Positions 36,931-45,195 of a stretch of 64,000 nucleotides of DNA are shown here, piece by piece (the first letter of the stretch is position 1; each line of letters opens with the position of its first letter). This stretch comes from Noviherbaspirillum sp. L7-7A. Its GTDB lineage: Bacteria > Pseudomonadota > Gammaproteobacteria > Burkholderiales > Burkholderiaceae_D. The stretch lies in contig NZ_JAHQRJ010000002.1 of the NCBI RefSeq assembly GCF_019052805.1, positions 186,001 to 250,000 on the forward strand, written 5' to 3'. Below the pieces are notes generated by a model. It had not been told where the DNA came from, ran no database searches, and saw nothing but the letters and a program-made list of their open reading frames with translations. Both the position numbers and the translations under genes were made by a program.

Positions 36931-38694
36931 ATGGCAGAGCAGGCTACTGACGATTACGAAACACTGTTGCAATTCCTATATCGGACCCCGGTTGGCCTGA
37001 TGCAGACCGCCAGCAACGGTGATGTGGAAATGCTTAACCCCATGGCGTCACAGCTGCTGATGCCCCTGGCAAGTCAGGGTAACCTTGACAATCTTTTCAC
37101 GGTGATGGCGCCTTATGCGCCGCAGCTGCAACTGATGATTCGCGACTTTGCGCTGCCATCGGGCATCATCTGCGAGGCAGTAAAGGTCGAGCTGGGCGGC
37201 GGCCTGCCGCATGAACGGTCGCCAACGGTACTTGCGCTGAGCGTTCTCAAGGTCGACAGCACGCGGCTGATGGTTTCGTTGACCGACGTCACGCTGGAAA
37301 TGCGGCGCGAGCAGGACCAGCTGGCCCGGGAACTCAGTCATGCGGCGCGGATCGACTCCCTGACCGGCATACCGAACCGGGTCGAACTGATCGAACACCT
37401 GCAGTCCATGATGGACGGCGGTGCGGTAGCTACGCGAGGCGGCGCATTGCTGTTCATGAACTGCGACCGCTTCCGGCAAATCAATGACATGCTTGGTTCC
37501 GCCGTCGGCGACGACATCCTGCGGTTGATGGGAGAACGGCTGCGCACCGCATTGCGTCAGCATGCGTTGAGCGATGGCGACGCCGCAGCATCCGGCGATC
37601 TGGTGGCACGCATCGGCAGCGATGAGTTTGTGGTTGTGGTGGATGGCGTGCGCACGCCGGATGTCGCCGAACGCGTCGCGCAGCGGCTGCAGAAGGCACT
37701 TTCGGTGCCCTACAGCGTGGGTGGAAAACAAATCGTCTGTCATTTCAGCACGGGCATTGTTGTTCTGAATGGCCAGGCTGGCGGCGCTGAAAGACTGCTG
37801 CAGGATGCCAGCATTGCGATGCGTGAAGCCAAGCGTTCCGGCGGCGCGACCTATGTGCTATTCGACCATGCCATGCGTGGCCGCGCGGAACAGCGCGGCG
37901 ATATTGAAGTTGCGCTGAGGCGGGCACTGGCAGAGGACGAGCTGTTTGTCGTCTATCAACCGGTGGTCGGGTTACAGCCTGACGGCGTGATCGAGCAGTG
38001 TGCCGGTGTGGAAGCGCTGGTCCGCTGGCGGCACCCGGTGCGCGGCCTGGTGCCACCTGTGGAATTCATTGGTATTGCCGAGGAGTCGGGACTGATAGGT
38101 GCTCTCGGGCATTTCGTTCTTGCCACTGCATGCCAGGAATTCATGCGCTGGCAAGCCAAGCTTGGGCCGCGCGCGCCACGCCGTCTGGCAGTGAACCTGT
38201 CGCGGGCACAACTGGCGCAGCCGGACCTGGCTGACAGTGTGGCGGCAGTGCTCCAGGCCACCGGCATGCCGGCCGACCTGCTTCAGCTCGAAGTGACTGA
38301 AAGCCTGGCCGCGCAGGATGCGGAAGTGCGTGATTGCCTGCTGAGCCTGAAATCCCTAGGCATCCAGCTTGCGCTGGATGACTTTGGCACCGGGTATTCA
38401 TCGCTCGCCTGTCTGCACCAGATGCCCGTCAATACGGTAAAGATAGACCGTTCCTTCGTCTGCCACGCAGACACCAGCATGCATCACCGGGTGCTGATCG
38501 AGGCTACCGTGATGGTGGCGCACAGCCTGGGCATGGATACGGTCGCCGAAGGCATAGAGACCACGGCCCAGGCCGCCGTTGTCATGCAACTCGGTTGCGA
38601 CAAGGGGCAGGGCTACCTGTATGGCAAGCCGATGGAAGCGCGGGACCTGGTGGCTTGGGCGCTAGAGGACCTTGCGCCTGCGCTGGCCCTCTGA
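36931..38694 (+). CDS. PAS-GGDEF-EAL cyclic-di-GMP protein
   Basis: The 587-residue protein has an N-terminal PAS-like sensor (YRTPVGLMQTASNGDVEMLNPMASQLL), a GGDEF domain whose signature reads G-S-D-E-F, and an EAL domain. In the EAL domain the catalytic pattern is present: GVEALVRWRHP, LQLEVTES, LALDDFGTGYSSLACL, VKIDRSFV, DTVAEGIET and GYLYGKPM. The EAL part therefore looks active as a phosphodiesterase; the GSDEF form is usually less active and may be regulatory. No membrane segments are visible. Confidence 0.88.
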   Translation: MAEQATDDYETLLQFLYRTPVGLMQTASNGDVEMLNPMASQLLMPLASQGNLDNLFTVMAPYAPQLQLMIRDFALPSGIICEAVKVELGGGLPHERSPTVLALSVLKVDSTRLMVSLTDVTLEMRREQDQLARELSHAARIDSLTGIPNRVELIEHLQSMMDGGAVATRGGALLFMNCDRFRQINDMLGSAVGDDILRLMGERLRTALRQHALSDGDAAASGDLVARIGSDEFVVVVDGVRTPDVAERVAQRLQKALSVPYSVGGKQIVCHFSTGIVVLNGQAGGAERLLQDASIAMREAKRSGGATYVLFDHAMRGRAEQRGDIEVALRRALAEDELFVVYQPVVGLQPDGVIEQCAGVEALVRWRHPVRGLVPPVEFIGIAEESGLIGALGHFVLATACQEFMRWQAKLGPRAPRRLAVNLSRAQLAQPDLADSVAAVLQATGMPADLLQLEVTESLAAQDAEVRDCLLSLKSLGIQLALDDFGTGYSSLACLHQMPVNTVKIDRSFVCHADTSMHHRVLIEATVMVAHSLGMDTVAEGIETTAQAAVVMQLGCDKGQGYLYGKPMEARDLVAWALEDLAPALAL

Positions 38695-38841
38695 TCAAGC
38701 CTTCGCCATCGACGGCTGTCATGCACAGTCAGCACTAAGGCCGGCTGCATGCCTTGCATGCGTGTTTTCCCGGTGTCGGCGCTTCGGTGCATTAGGCTCA
38801 ATCAGCGTAGAATCACGGCTTTTTCCGGGCAGGGGATGTGG

Positions 38842-39576
38842 ATGGACAAGTGGAGCGTAGTGAAGTGGGATAACGCAGGCGGTGTGCAATTGCTCGCAAC
38901 TGCGCCGATTGCCGCTGGCGAGGAAATCCTGCGGGAGATGCCCCTTGTAACAGTGGCCAGCAGCGATCTGGAATTGGGAAGCCCCGCCTGGGACCTGACG
39001 CATAAATTGATTGCCGATACCCGACTGCGTGACGCCTACTACGCCTGGCAGCTGCGCAGCACGGACGCGCGTGAGCATAGCCGCGACGACCGGGAAATCG
39101 AGCGCTTGATGGCAAAGCGTTATGGCACGCCGCAAGCAATGATCGGCAGACTTCATGCCGGCGTCAGTGCCTATCATGTCGGCTATGCGCCCAGTGAGGG
39201 CGGGCATCAGGGCTATGGCCTTTACCAGACCCTTGGCCGCGTCAATCATTCCTGCGACCCGTGCGCTGAACTAGTGGTAATGGACAGTGCCAACGGCGAA
39301 CAGGGCCTGCGTGCCATTAAGGACATCCAGCCCGGCCAGGAAATCACCAGAACCTACATCGATGACGCCAGCGGCTTCCTTGGCCGTAATTTCCTGGTGC
39401 GTAATGTCACGCTGGTCAGTCGCATGGGCTTTGTATGCCGCTGCCCCCGCTGCCACAGCGAGCGTCCGCAAGATTTGAAGAACGTTAACCTTCTGCAGTT
39501 TTTCAAATCCTTCCTGAAGGAGCAGGCCGAAAAGGAAGCGATGAAGGCAGGCCGCCAGGGGGTGGACAAGCCCTAG
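38842..39576 (+). CDS. SET-domain protein (SMYD-like protein lysine methyltransferase fold)
   Basis: I choose the ATG at 38842 (GCAGGGGATGTGG upstream), 244 residues. SET-domain landmarks are GGVQLLATAPIAAGEEILRE at 13-32, G-R-V-N-H-S-C at 132-138 (the conserved NHSC motif), GQEITRTYIDD with a catalytic-type Tyr172, and a post-SET-like cluster of Cys199, Cys201 and Cys204 (VCRCPRC). This is an SAM-dependent protein lysine methyltransferase fold, common in eukaryotes and rare in bacteria outside pathogens and symbionts. The target is unknown. It follows the GGDEF-EAL gene by 147 bp. Confidence 0.75.
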   Translation: MDKWSVVKWDNAGGVQLLATAPIAAGEEILREMPLVTVASSDLELGSPAWDLTHKLIADTRLRDAYYAWQLRSTDAREHSRDDREIERLMAKRYGTPQAMIGRLHAGVSAYHVGYAPSEGGHQGYGLYQTLGRVNHSCDPCAELVVMDSANGEQGLRAIKDIQPGQEITRTYIDDASGFLGRNFLVRNVTLVSRMGFVCRCPRCHSERPQDLKNVNLLQFFKSFLKEQAEKEAMKAGRQGVDKP

Positions 39577-40014
39577 CCGTGTCGCCTGTCGGGCAGCGCC
39601 TTTTCCATTAACGCGCTGTGCCTAGATGGGGCTGGCTTCAGAGCCGCGCTTCATGAGTTCGCCAAGCTGCAGTTTCCGCAATATCAATCGTGCACTGTCA
39701 GGTAACCAAAATTAACGATGTCCGAAGTACTTGGTATGCATGGCATCCTGCGGGTGGCTCACGCAGGGCATTTGCAGTTGATCTTGCAGCGTTTCGTTTT
39801 CTCCGTTCAAGCCTCACAGAAAATACTGCTGCACGATGAGCCGAAGTTCCCTGTGGCAGCAGTCCAGCATTGTTGCTTTCTCCTTCCTTCTTCTCTTTTT
39901 CAGCAAAAATAATTTCTTTCAAGAATTAATTTTGTAGCTTATAGTTTTCGCCCCCAGGCGTACCGCCCCATCGCGTAGTCCACTGCGAAAGGATAAGAGA
40001 GAAGGGCAACCCTT
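39577..40014. other. gene-free stretch upstream of the carbonic anhydrase gene
   Basis: About 440 bp without a convincing frame, AT-rich towards its right end, where the ribosome-site-like GAGAGAAGGG (about 39997-40006) lies. It probably holds the carbonic anhydrase promoter; I see no repeat or RNA structure that stands out. Confidence 0.35.
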
Positions 40015-40764
40015 ATTAAAAACGCAATACTGATCGCCGCTATTGGAGCAAGTATTACCACCATGTCCACGACATTTGCCGGAAATGGTGCTCACTGGAC
40101 CTATTGGGGTCATGCGGGAGCGGCCCACTGGGCGGAACTGGAACAGGACCTTCTGGCCTGCAAAACGGGCACTAATCAGTCACCAATCAACATCGAAGCC
40201 AGGAAAGTGAAGCCCGGTCCTTTGAAGCCGATTAATTTCGCTTACCAGGATACCGACGCCGAAGTGGTCAACAACGGCCATACGATTCAGGTCAACCTCG
40301 AGCAGACTGGCAAGACAGCCTTCGCCAGCTCGGATTACACCCCTGTGCAGTTCCATTTTCATACGCCCAGCGAGGAAAAGATCAACGGCCAGACCTATCC
40401 GATGGTTGCGCACGTTGTGCACAAGAATGCTGAAGGCAAACTGGCCGTGGTTGCCGTGCTTTTCAAGCAGGGAAAACACAATGCGGCGATGAAGACAGTC
40501 TTCGACAATCTGCCCGCCAAGGAGGGTGAAGTGAGCAAGCTCGATGCGCCCTTTAATCTCGATGCCATGTTGCCTGCCAACCGCGCCTATTACAAATTCA
40601 CAAGCTCGCTGACGACGCCTTGCAGCGAGGATGTAAGCTGGCACGTTCTGGAGTCGCCGGTGGAGCCGTCAGTGGCCCAAATCGCAGTCTTTCGCAGGCT
40701 GTATGCAATGAATGCCCGGCCAGTTCAACCCCTCAATGGCCGCGTTGTCGAACTGCGCAAGTAA
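40015..40764 (+). CDS. secreted alpha-carbonic anhydrase with probable ATT start
   Basis: From the first ATG (40063) the protein has 233 residues: an alpha-carbonic anhydrase with HWTYWGHAGAAHW, QSPINIEARK, zinc His residues in VQFHFHTPSEE and MVAHVVHK, and the end SLTTPCSEDVSWHVLESP. In frame upstream, after a stop at 39994, codons from ATT at 40015 encode (M)KNAILIAAIGASITTMSTTFA, a good signal peptide with AA cut before GNGAH. GAGAAGGG lies eight bases before that ATT. Secretion is the rule for this family, so I place the start there; if wrong, the start is 40063. It hydrates CO2 to bicarbonate, useful near a Calvin-cycle operon. Confidence 0.85.
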   Translation: MKNAILIAAIGASITTMSTTFAGNGAHWTYWGHAGAAHWAELEQDLLACKTGTNQSPINIEARKVKPGPLKPINFAYQDTDAEVVNNGHTIQVNLEQTGKTAFASSDYTPVQFHFHTPSEEKINGQTYPMVAHVVHKNAEGKLAVVAVLFKQGKHNAAMKTVFDNLPAKEGEVSKLDAPFNLDAMLPANRAYYKFTSSLTTPCSEDVSWHVLESPVEPSVAQIAVFRRLYAMNARPVQPLNGRVVELRK

Positions 40765-41669
40765 AACGCGCCATTGGCTGTTCAACTCGAAGCAGAGTGC
40801 AAGCGCTGAGCAAGCCGGCACCGCTGCTCACTAAGGGCCGCCGCTACGGATAGTGTAGGCCACCATTCTGGCATTGAGGTAGCTCGTGAGCACCCGCAAG
40901 CTTGCCGGCAGGTTGGCTAAGACTTAGCCTGGGAATGCTGGCATTCGCAACAGAACTCGCTACGAAGCGATTTTCTCTGTCCACCTTTTCCGACATTGCA
41001 CCCTTATTGTGATAAGAAAAGTTATCGCAATAGCAGTCGAGGCGGAAATAGAATTGGACAAAATTATGGGTGAGAGACAGCGTTAATCTGTGCTGCCCGT
41101 GGTCAGTGCGAGGTTCTTTCCTACAAATGGGCGATTGATAATACCGGTTATCAATCGCCTATTCGGGGTGTGCAGTGCAGCATTTATTGAAAAGGCGGCG
41201 CTTTCTAGGGCAATAAAGCTGACTGCGCGAGCCGTTGCGCGTTCTGCAGACTTTACTGAATTCAAAAAAACCTGTGGAGGATAAGCAGTCAACAGGTTGG
41301 TGTATTGCAGGCTGTGCTTGGTCTGCTGTGATCGTGGGAGTTTCCATCCGTTGTGGATGGAAGGCGGAGCAGGCCGAACCTAGCGCCCCTTTGTATTTGC
41401 GGATGGAATTTAAAGATTAAACAGGGCTGCTTGCTGAGCGCCGCAGGCCCTGGTACTTTGACCGCGATCTCGACAGGCGGCGCGAAGGCATGCTTGAGGC
41501 ACAGCGGTATGCATGGCATCACGATCAAATCATCGCCAGCGCGCCGGCACTCGGCGTTACTTGGATTAAGCTACATAGCAGATACCATGCGATAGATTTT
41601 CACGGCACTGCCACCACCCACCCACACCTCTTCAGGAGCAAAAAAATTTTACGGTTGATCGTACAGGGG
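40765..41669. other. 905-bp gene-free stretch with a perfect 12-bp inverted repeat
   Basis: No convincing gene: frames are short and lack ribosome sites. It contains the inverted repeat at 41130-41159 and a small palindrome GGCTAAG-A-CTTAGCC near 40914. The DNA is AT-rich relative to neighbours, consistent with an old insertion or a decayed gene I cannot identify. Confidence 0.35.
41130..41159. repeat. perfect 12-bp inverted repeat
   Basis: GGCGATTGATAA (41130-41141) and TTATCAATCGCC (41148-41159) flank TACCGG. No T-run follows, and no gene ends just before it, so it may be an operator, an element end or a small RNA hairpin. Confidence 0.5.
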
Positions 41670-42134
41670 ATGGTCCGCATGCCAAGGTTCGCAGCCTTAG
41701 TTTTTCTGCTGGCACTGGCAGCTCTATCCAGTTGCATCAGCTATGCCGGCTACCTCCTGCTTGGCGTCATCGCCGACTTCCTAAACACCGGCCGATTCGC
41801 GGCCGGCCTGCTTTTCGGAGCACTGTTTGCCAGATTGCCTTGGATAAGTCAGGGCAAATTGGGAACCGTCGGCCTGTTACCACGGCGTGCTCGGCGGCCT
41901 GTAATGCTCGTCCTTTTCATGTGGTGCATAGCGAGCCTGCTTTACCGTAGCGAAATCGGGCCTGCAGTGTTTCCCGGGTTTTCGGCCGCCTTTCTGCTTG
42001 CATATCCATGGCTGCGACAAAAGGCGCTTCATCACATTCGGTCGTTCCTACAAGGCTCCATGCGAGGCCCGGCAAGGCGGAGCGCAAGCGATCCAGGAAT
42101 CATTGATGTTGAGGTACACGAGAAGAAGGAATGA
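41670..42134 (+). CDS. small membrane protein of unknown function
   Basis: The chosen start is 41670 (about 155 residues; ATG at 41679 is better spaced from GGGG). Two to three hydrophobic segments are visible (FAALVFLLALAALSSCISYAGYLLLGVIADFL, AGLLFGALFARLPW, VMLVLFMWCIASLLY), with a charged tail ending in SDPGIIDVEVHEKKE. No domain is recognised. It has no close partner. Confidence 0.55.
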   Translation: MVRMPRFAALVFLLALAALSSCISYAGYLLLGVIADFLNTGRFAAGLLFGALFARLPWISQGKLGTVGLLPRRARRPVMLVLFMWCIASLLYRSEIGPAVFPGFSAAFLLAYPWLRQKALHHIRSFLQGSMRGPARRSASDPGIIDVEVHEKKE

Positions 42135-42562
42135 AGCCCGACGCGTATCTATAATAGACGCGCACACAGTCCTTTTTTTCTCCTGCTTGCCTTCTGGCTA
42201 TGGCGACAGTCGGCCAGGAACGGTCCTTAAACGTACATGTTTAACCGACTGCTTTTTACTGAAAGCGGGTATTTCCCCGGAGCCAATGAAGGGCAAATTT
42301 CGGCCAGTAGCGGTGGGTCGTGATTGCACTCCATCTGATAGCATGTAGGCACCATTATTCATACCATCGCCAATAGATCGATAATCGATTTGTTTGGGAG
42401 GATTAATGAAGTCGTCTATGAAGGACATCAGGCAGCAGAGCAGCCTGCACTTCCTCGGCGAAATAGTTGAACTGCGCCTGCATAACTGGATTAGCGTTCG
42501 GGCTCACCGATCGCATTGACGTGCAGCCTGTCACTGGTCAGATCCATCCGAAGCCGGCTGTT
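42135..42562. other. gene-free stretch between the small membrane protein and an IS remnant
   Basis: About 430 bp with short frames only and no recognisable motif. The left end of the IS3 OrfA remnant begins at its right side. Confidence 0.3.
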
Positions 42563-42808
42563 CTACGCTTCCAGCTCTGTTGACGAACGGCGCGCCTGCC
42601 CGTTTGGTGACGGCTCTGGAGTTTCCTCGCCAGGAGCTTTACTCCTGCGTCGGTGCCAGTTGCTTAGCATGGCAACCGGAATACCCAACCGCCGGGCTGC
42701 CCCGCGACCGCCAACGCACTCAGTCAGTCGAACCGCTTGCAGCCTGAACTGCACGGTGTATTGCCTCGTCGGTACGATTTCTTTGCCCAGGTCGCTCTTT
42801 GTGTACAC
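42563..42808 (-). pseudogene. IS3-family OrfA transposase remnant
   Basis: The minus strand reads TRQYTVQFRLQAVRLTECVGGRGAARRLGIPVAMLSNWHRRR, a helix-turn-helix of IS3-family OrfA. A stop (TAG) follows SSTELEA where family members read LEAENSRLR, and in-frame NSRLR follows it; so a Glu codon has become a stop. A putative GTG start lies at 42808. No OrfB follows. Confidence 0.65.
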
Positions 42809-42855
42809 AGAAATCAAATTAAATTCTGCAATACGTGGAACCGGGGCAAGGTCAA

Positions 42856-43764
42856 TTACATAAGCAGCGGTGTCTGCGCATCCACTTGGAAGTCCACCAC
42901 GTTCGATGTCAGGGCCAACATCTGGTTGACCAGCGGCCGCGAGTCGCCGCGCCGCCATTGGAAAGAATAGGTGAGCGGAGTCAACGTGACCTCATCCGCC
43001 GGCATGCAAAGGAGACCTTGGCGCACTAGTTTCCTTGCCCAGCCTTCGGGCAGGATGCCGATACCGACCGACGCAATTAACATGCCGGCGATCGCCCCCC
43101 AATTATTGCAACTGATGCGCTCAACTGCGGCAATCCGGTTTGCCAGTAGCCAGTCGTCGATCAGGCGGGTGGTCCCGGCAGAGCGCGGCAGCGCGATGAT
43201 CGGCTGGCTGCCAGCAACCATACTTGGCAAGTCCGGATACTTGCCTGCGACCGCCGGTGCCGTCACCCAGACGAACTGGGCCTGCGTGACCGGCTGGGAC
43301 AGCACGCTTTGGCGCGACGAGCGGCCGGCGAAGATTGCGAAATCAAGTTCGCCGTTGTCCACCCGTGTTTCTAATACCGCGCCGACGTCGATGTAGGGCT
43401 CTAGCACGAGCCTTGGATTCTCGGTGCGCACCTGCGCGATGAAGCGGGGCAGCCAGGTCAATGCGCTCAATTCGCCCACGCCAAAGGCACAGCGGCCAAT
43501 CAGGCCAGCGGTGAGGCCGAAGTCATTGCGGATGGAAGCAGCGGCGTCGAGCAGGGCTAGTGCCCGCGGCAGCAAGCCTTGCCCCGCCTCTGTTAGGGTC
43601 GCCCGGTGGCCGGTGCGGTCGAAAAGGGCGCCGCCAAGCGATTCCTCGAGTTCAGCAACCCGCTTCGACAGCGACGACACTGACAGATGCAGCCGCTCTG
43701 CGGCAATAGCGAAGGTCGCGCAAGTCGCGGCCCAGTAAAAAGCCTCTAGTTGTTTAAGCGTCAC
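42856..43764 (-). CDS. LysR-family regulator of the L-2-hydroxyglutarate module
   Basis: The product is 302 residues. The winged helix MTLKQLEAFYWAATCATFAIAAERLHLSVSSLSKRVAELEESLGGALFDRTGHRATLTEAG is intact, followed by an effector domain (FGVGELSALTWLPRFIAQVRTENPRL). It diverges from lhgO with a 165-bp spacer; an ATTAATC/GATTAAT pair 21 bp apart (43807-43841) may be the operator. It probably controls lhgO and the MFS gene. Confidence 0.87.
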   Translation of the reverse strand: MTLKQLEAFYWAATCATFAIAAERLHLSVSSLSKRVAELEESLGGALFDRTGHRATLTEAGQGLLPRALALLDAAASIRNDFGLTAGLIGRCAFGVGELSALTWLPRFIAQVRTENPRLVLEPYIDVGAVLETRVDNGELDFAIFAGRSSRQSVLSQPVTQAQFVWVTAPAVAGKYPDLPSMVAGSQPIIALPRSAGTTRLIDDWLLANRIAAVERISCNNWGAIAGMLIASVGIGILPEGWARKLVRQGLLCMPADEVTLTPLTYSFQWRRGDSRPLVNQMLALTSNVVDFQVDAQTPLLM

Positions 43765-43806
43765 GCCAAGCCTCTTCTTTCCTTTTTCGAAATAAGTCTA
43801 TCTTAA

Positions 43807-43841
43807 ATTAATCGCTTTTCTTTGAAATGGTGAAGATTAAT
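43807..43841. promoter_or_regulatory. inverted ATTAATC/GATTAAT pair, possible LysR operator
   Basis: Two 7-bp arms, 21 bp apart, in the divergent spacer between the LysR gene and lhgO. The AT-rich arms are compatible with a LysR site but the spacing is longer than T-N11-A. Confidence 0.35.
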
Positions 43842-43929
43842 ATGCTCCTACTAAGCCGCTATGTATCTGTTCACCTTTGCGAGACAGGTTGCTGCGGTCC
43901 TGACAGGTTTGAATGAGCAAGAGGTTTGC

Positions 43930-45138
43930 ATGAACAAGAAGCGCTACGCCATCATTGGCGGCGGCATTAATGGACTGTCCGTCGCCCGGCAATTGTTGCT
44001 CGACGACCCAGGCGTGTCGGTAACGGTATTTGAAAAGGAAGCCGCGGTTGCGCAGCACCAGTCGAGCCATAACTCCGGTGTCGTGCACGCCGGGCTGTAT
44101 TACGAGCCGGGCGGACTCAAGGCGCGCCTGTGCCGGCGCGGGGTGGAGCTGGTCAGGAACTACTGCCTGGAAAACGCCATTCCCTTTGACGAGTGCGGCA
44201 AGGTAGTGGTGGCGCTGAACCAGGAAGAGTTGCCGCGTCTGGACGCGATCTATAAGAAATCGATAGCCAATGGCGTGCCCGGCATGCGACTGGTTGACGC
44301 GGGCGAACTGCGCGAGATTGAACCGAACTGCGTCGGCATCCGCGCGCTACACTCACCGCACACGGCGATCGTCAGCTATGGCCAGATTGCGTGCCGCATC
44401 GCACAAGATATCGAGCAACGTGGCGGCAGCATCCGTCTTTCCGCGCCAGTAGCTCGCCTGATCGAGCTGGGGAGCCGAATCCATGTTGAACTCGATAGCG
44501 GTGAAGTGCACTCCGAGCACTTTGACTTCGCCATCGCCTGCTCGGGCCTGCAATCGGACCGGCTGGCCGTGAAGTCCGGCGACGAGGCGACCCCGAAAAT
44601 TGTGCCGTTCTTCGGCCAGTACTATGTTATCGACGAAACGTTCAAGTCGCATGTCAAGGGCTTGATCTATCCGGTGCCGGACCCGCGCTTCCCCTTCCTG
44701 GGTGTGCATTTCACCAAGCGCATCGATGGTCAGATGACCATTGGGCCGAACGCCTTCATTTCGCTGGGCCGGGAAAACTACGACGGGCGCCGCCCCAACC
44801 TGCGCGACGTGGCCGATTTCCTGACATACCCTGGCTTCTGGAAGTTCGCCTCGCGTAACGTCGCGACCACGATGCGCGAACTGAAAACGGTTCTGAGCGA
44901 ATCGGTGTTTGTGCGGGAAGCTGCCCGGTATGTGCCAACGCTGGCTGATGTGGCGGTGACGCCGTCTACGCGCGGCATCCGCGCCCAGGCCATGCAGTGC
45001 GACGGTTCACTGGTCGACGATTTTGTCATCCGTCGCCAAGGCAACATCACACACATCCGCAATGCGCCTTCGCCCGGGGCGACATCGTCGATGGCCATCG
45101 CCGAGTACATCGTGCGCGAAGTGCTTCCCAAACAGTAG
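43930..45138 (+). CDS. lhgO: L-2-hydroxyglutarate oxidase/dehydrogenase
   Basis: I start at the ATG at 43930 (402 residues), where the FAD motif IIGGGINGLSVARQLLLDDP begins; the longer frame from 43861 has no ribosome site. HQSSHNSGVVHAGLYYEPGGLKARLCRRG is the conserved DAO-fold segment of LhgO, and the C-terminus is FVIRRQGNITHIRNAPSPGATSSMAIAEYI. It oxidises L-2-hydroxyglutarate to 2-oxoglutarate, passing electrons to the respiratory chain. Its partners are an MFS transporter and a divergent LysR. Confidence 0.88.
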   Translation: MNKKRYAIIGGGINGLSVARQLLLDDPGVSVTVFEKEAAVAQHQSSHNSGVVHAGLYYEPGGLKARLCRRGVELVRNYCLENAIPFDECGKVVVALNQEELPRLDAIYKKSIANGVPGMRLVDAGELREIEPNCVGIRALHSPHTAIVSYGQIACRIAQDIEQRGGSIRLSAPVARLIELGSRIHVELDSGEVHSEHFDFAIACSGLQSDRLAVKSGDEATPKIVPFFGQYYVIDETFKSHVKGLIYPVPDPRFPFLGVHFTKRIDGQMTIGPNAFISLGRENYDGRRPNLRDVADFLTYPGFWKFASRNVATTMRELKTVLSESVFVREAARYVPTLADVAVTPSTRGIRAQAMQCDGSLVDDFVIRRQGNITHIRNAPSPGATSSMAIAEYIVREVLPKQ

Positions 45139-45158
45139 CCGCGCTGCGCGGCCTAACT
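45138..45158 (+). terminator. small hairpin with T-tract between lhgO and the MFS gene
   Basis: GCCGCG-CTG-CGCGGC (45138-45152) is followed by CTAACTTTTC. It is short and may act as partial attenuator before the transporter gene, which otherwise seems cotranscribed. Confidence 0.35.
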
Positions 45159-45195
45159 TTTCATACAAAACAACGACGCCTTACCTGGAGACTTC

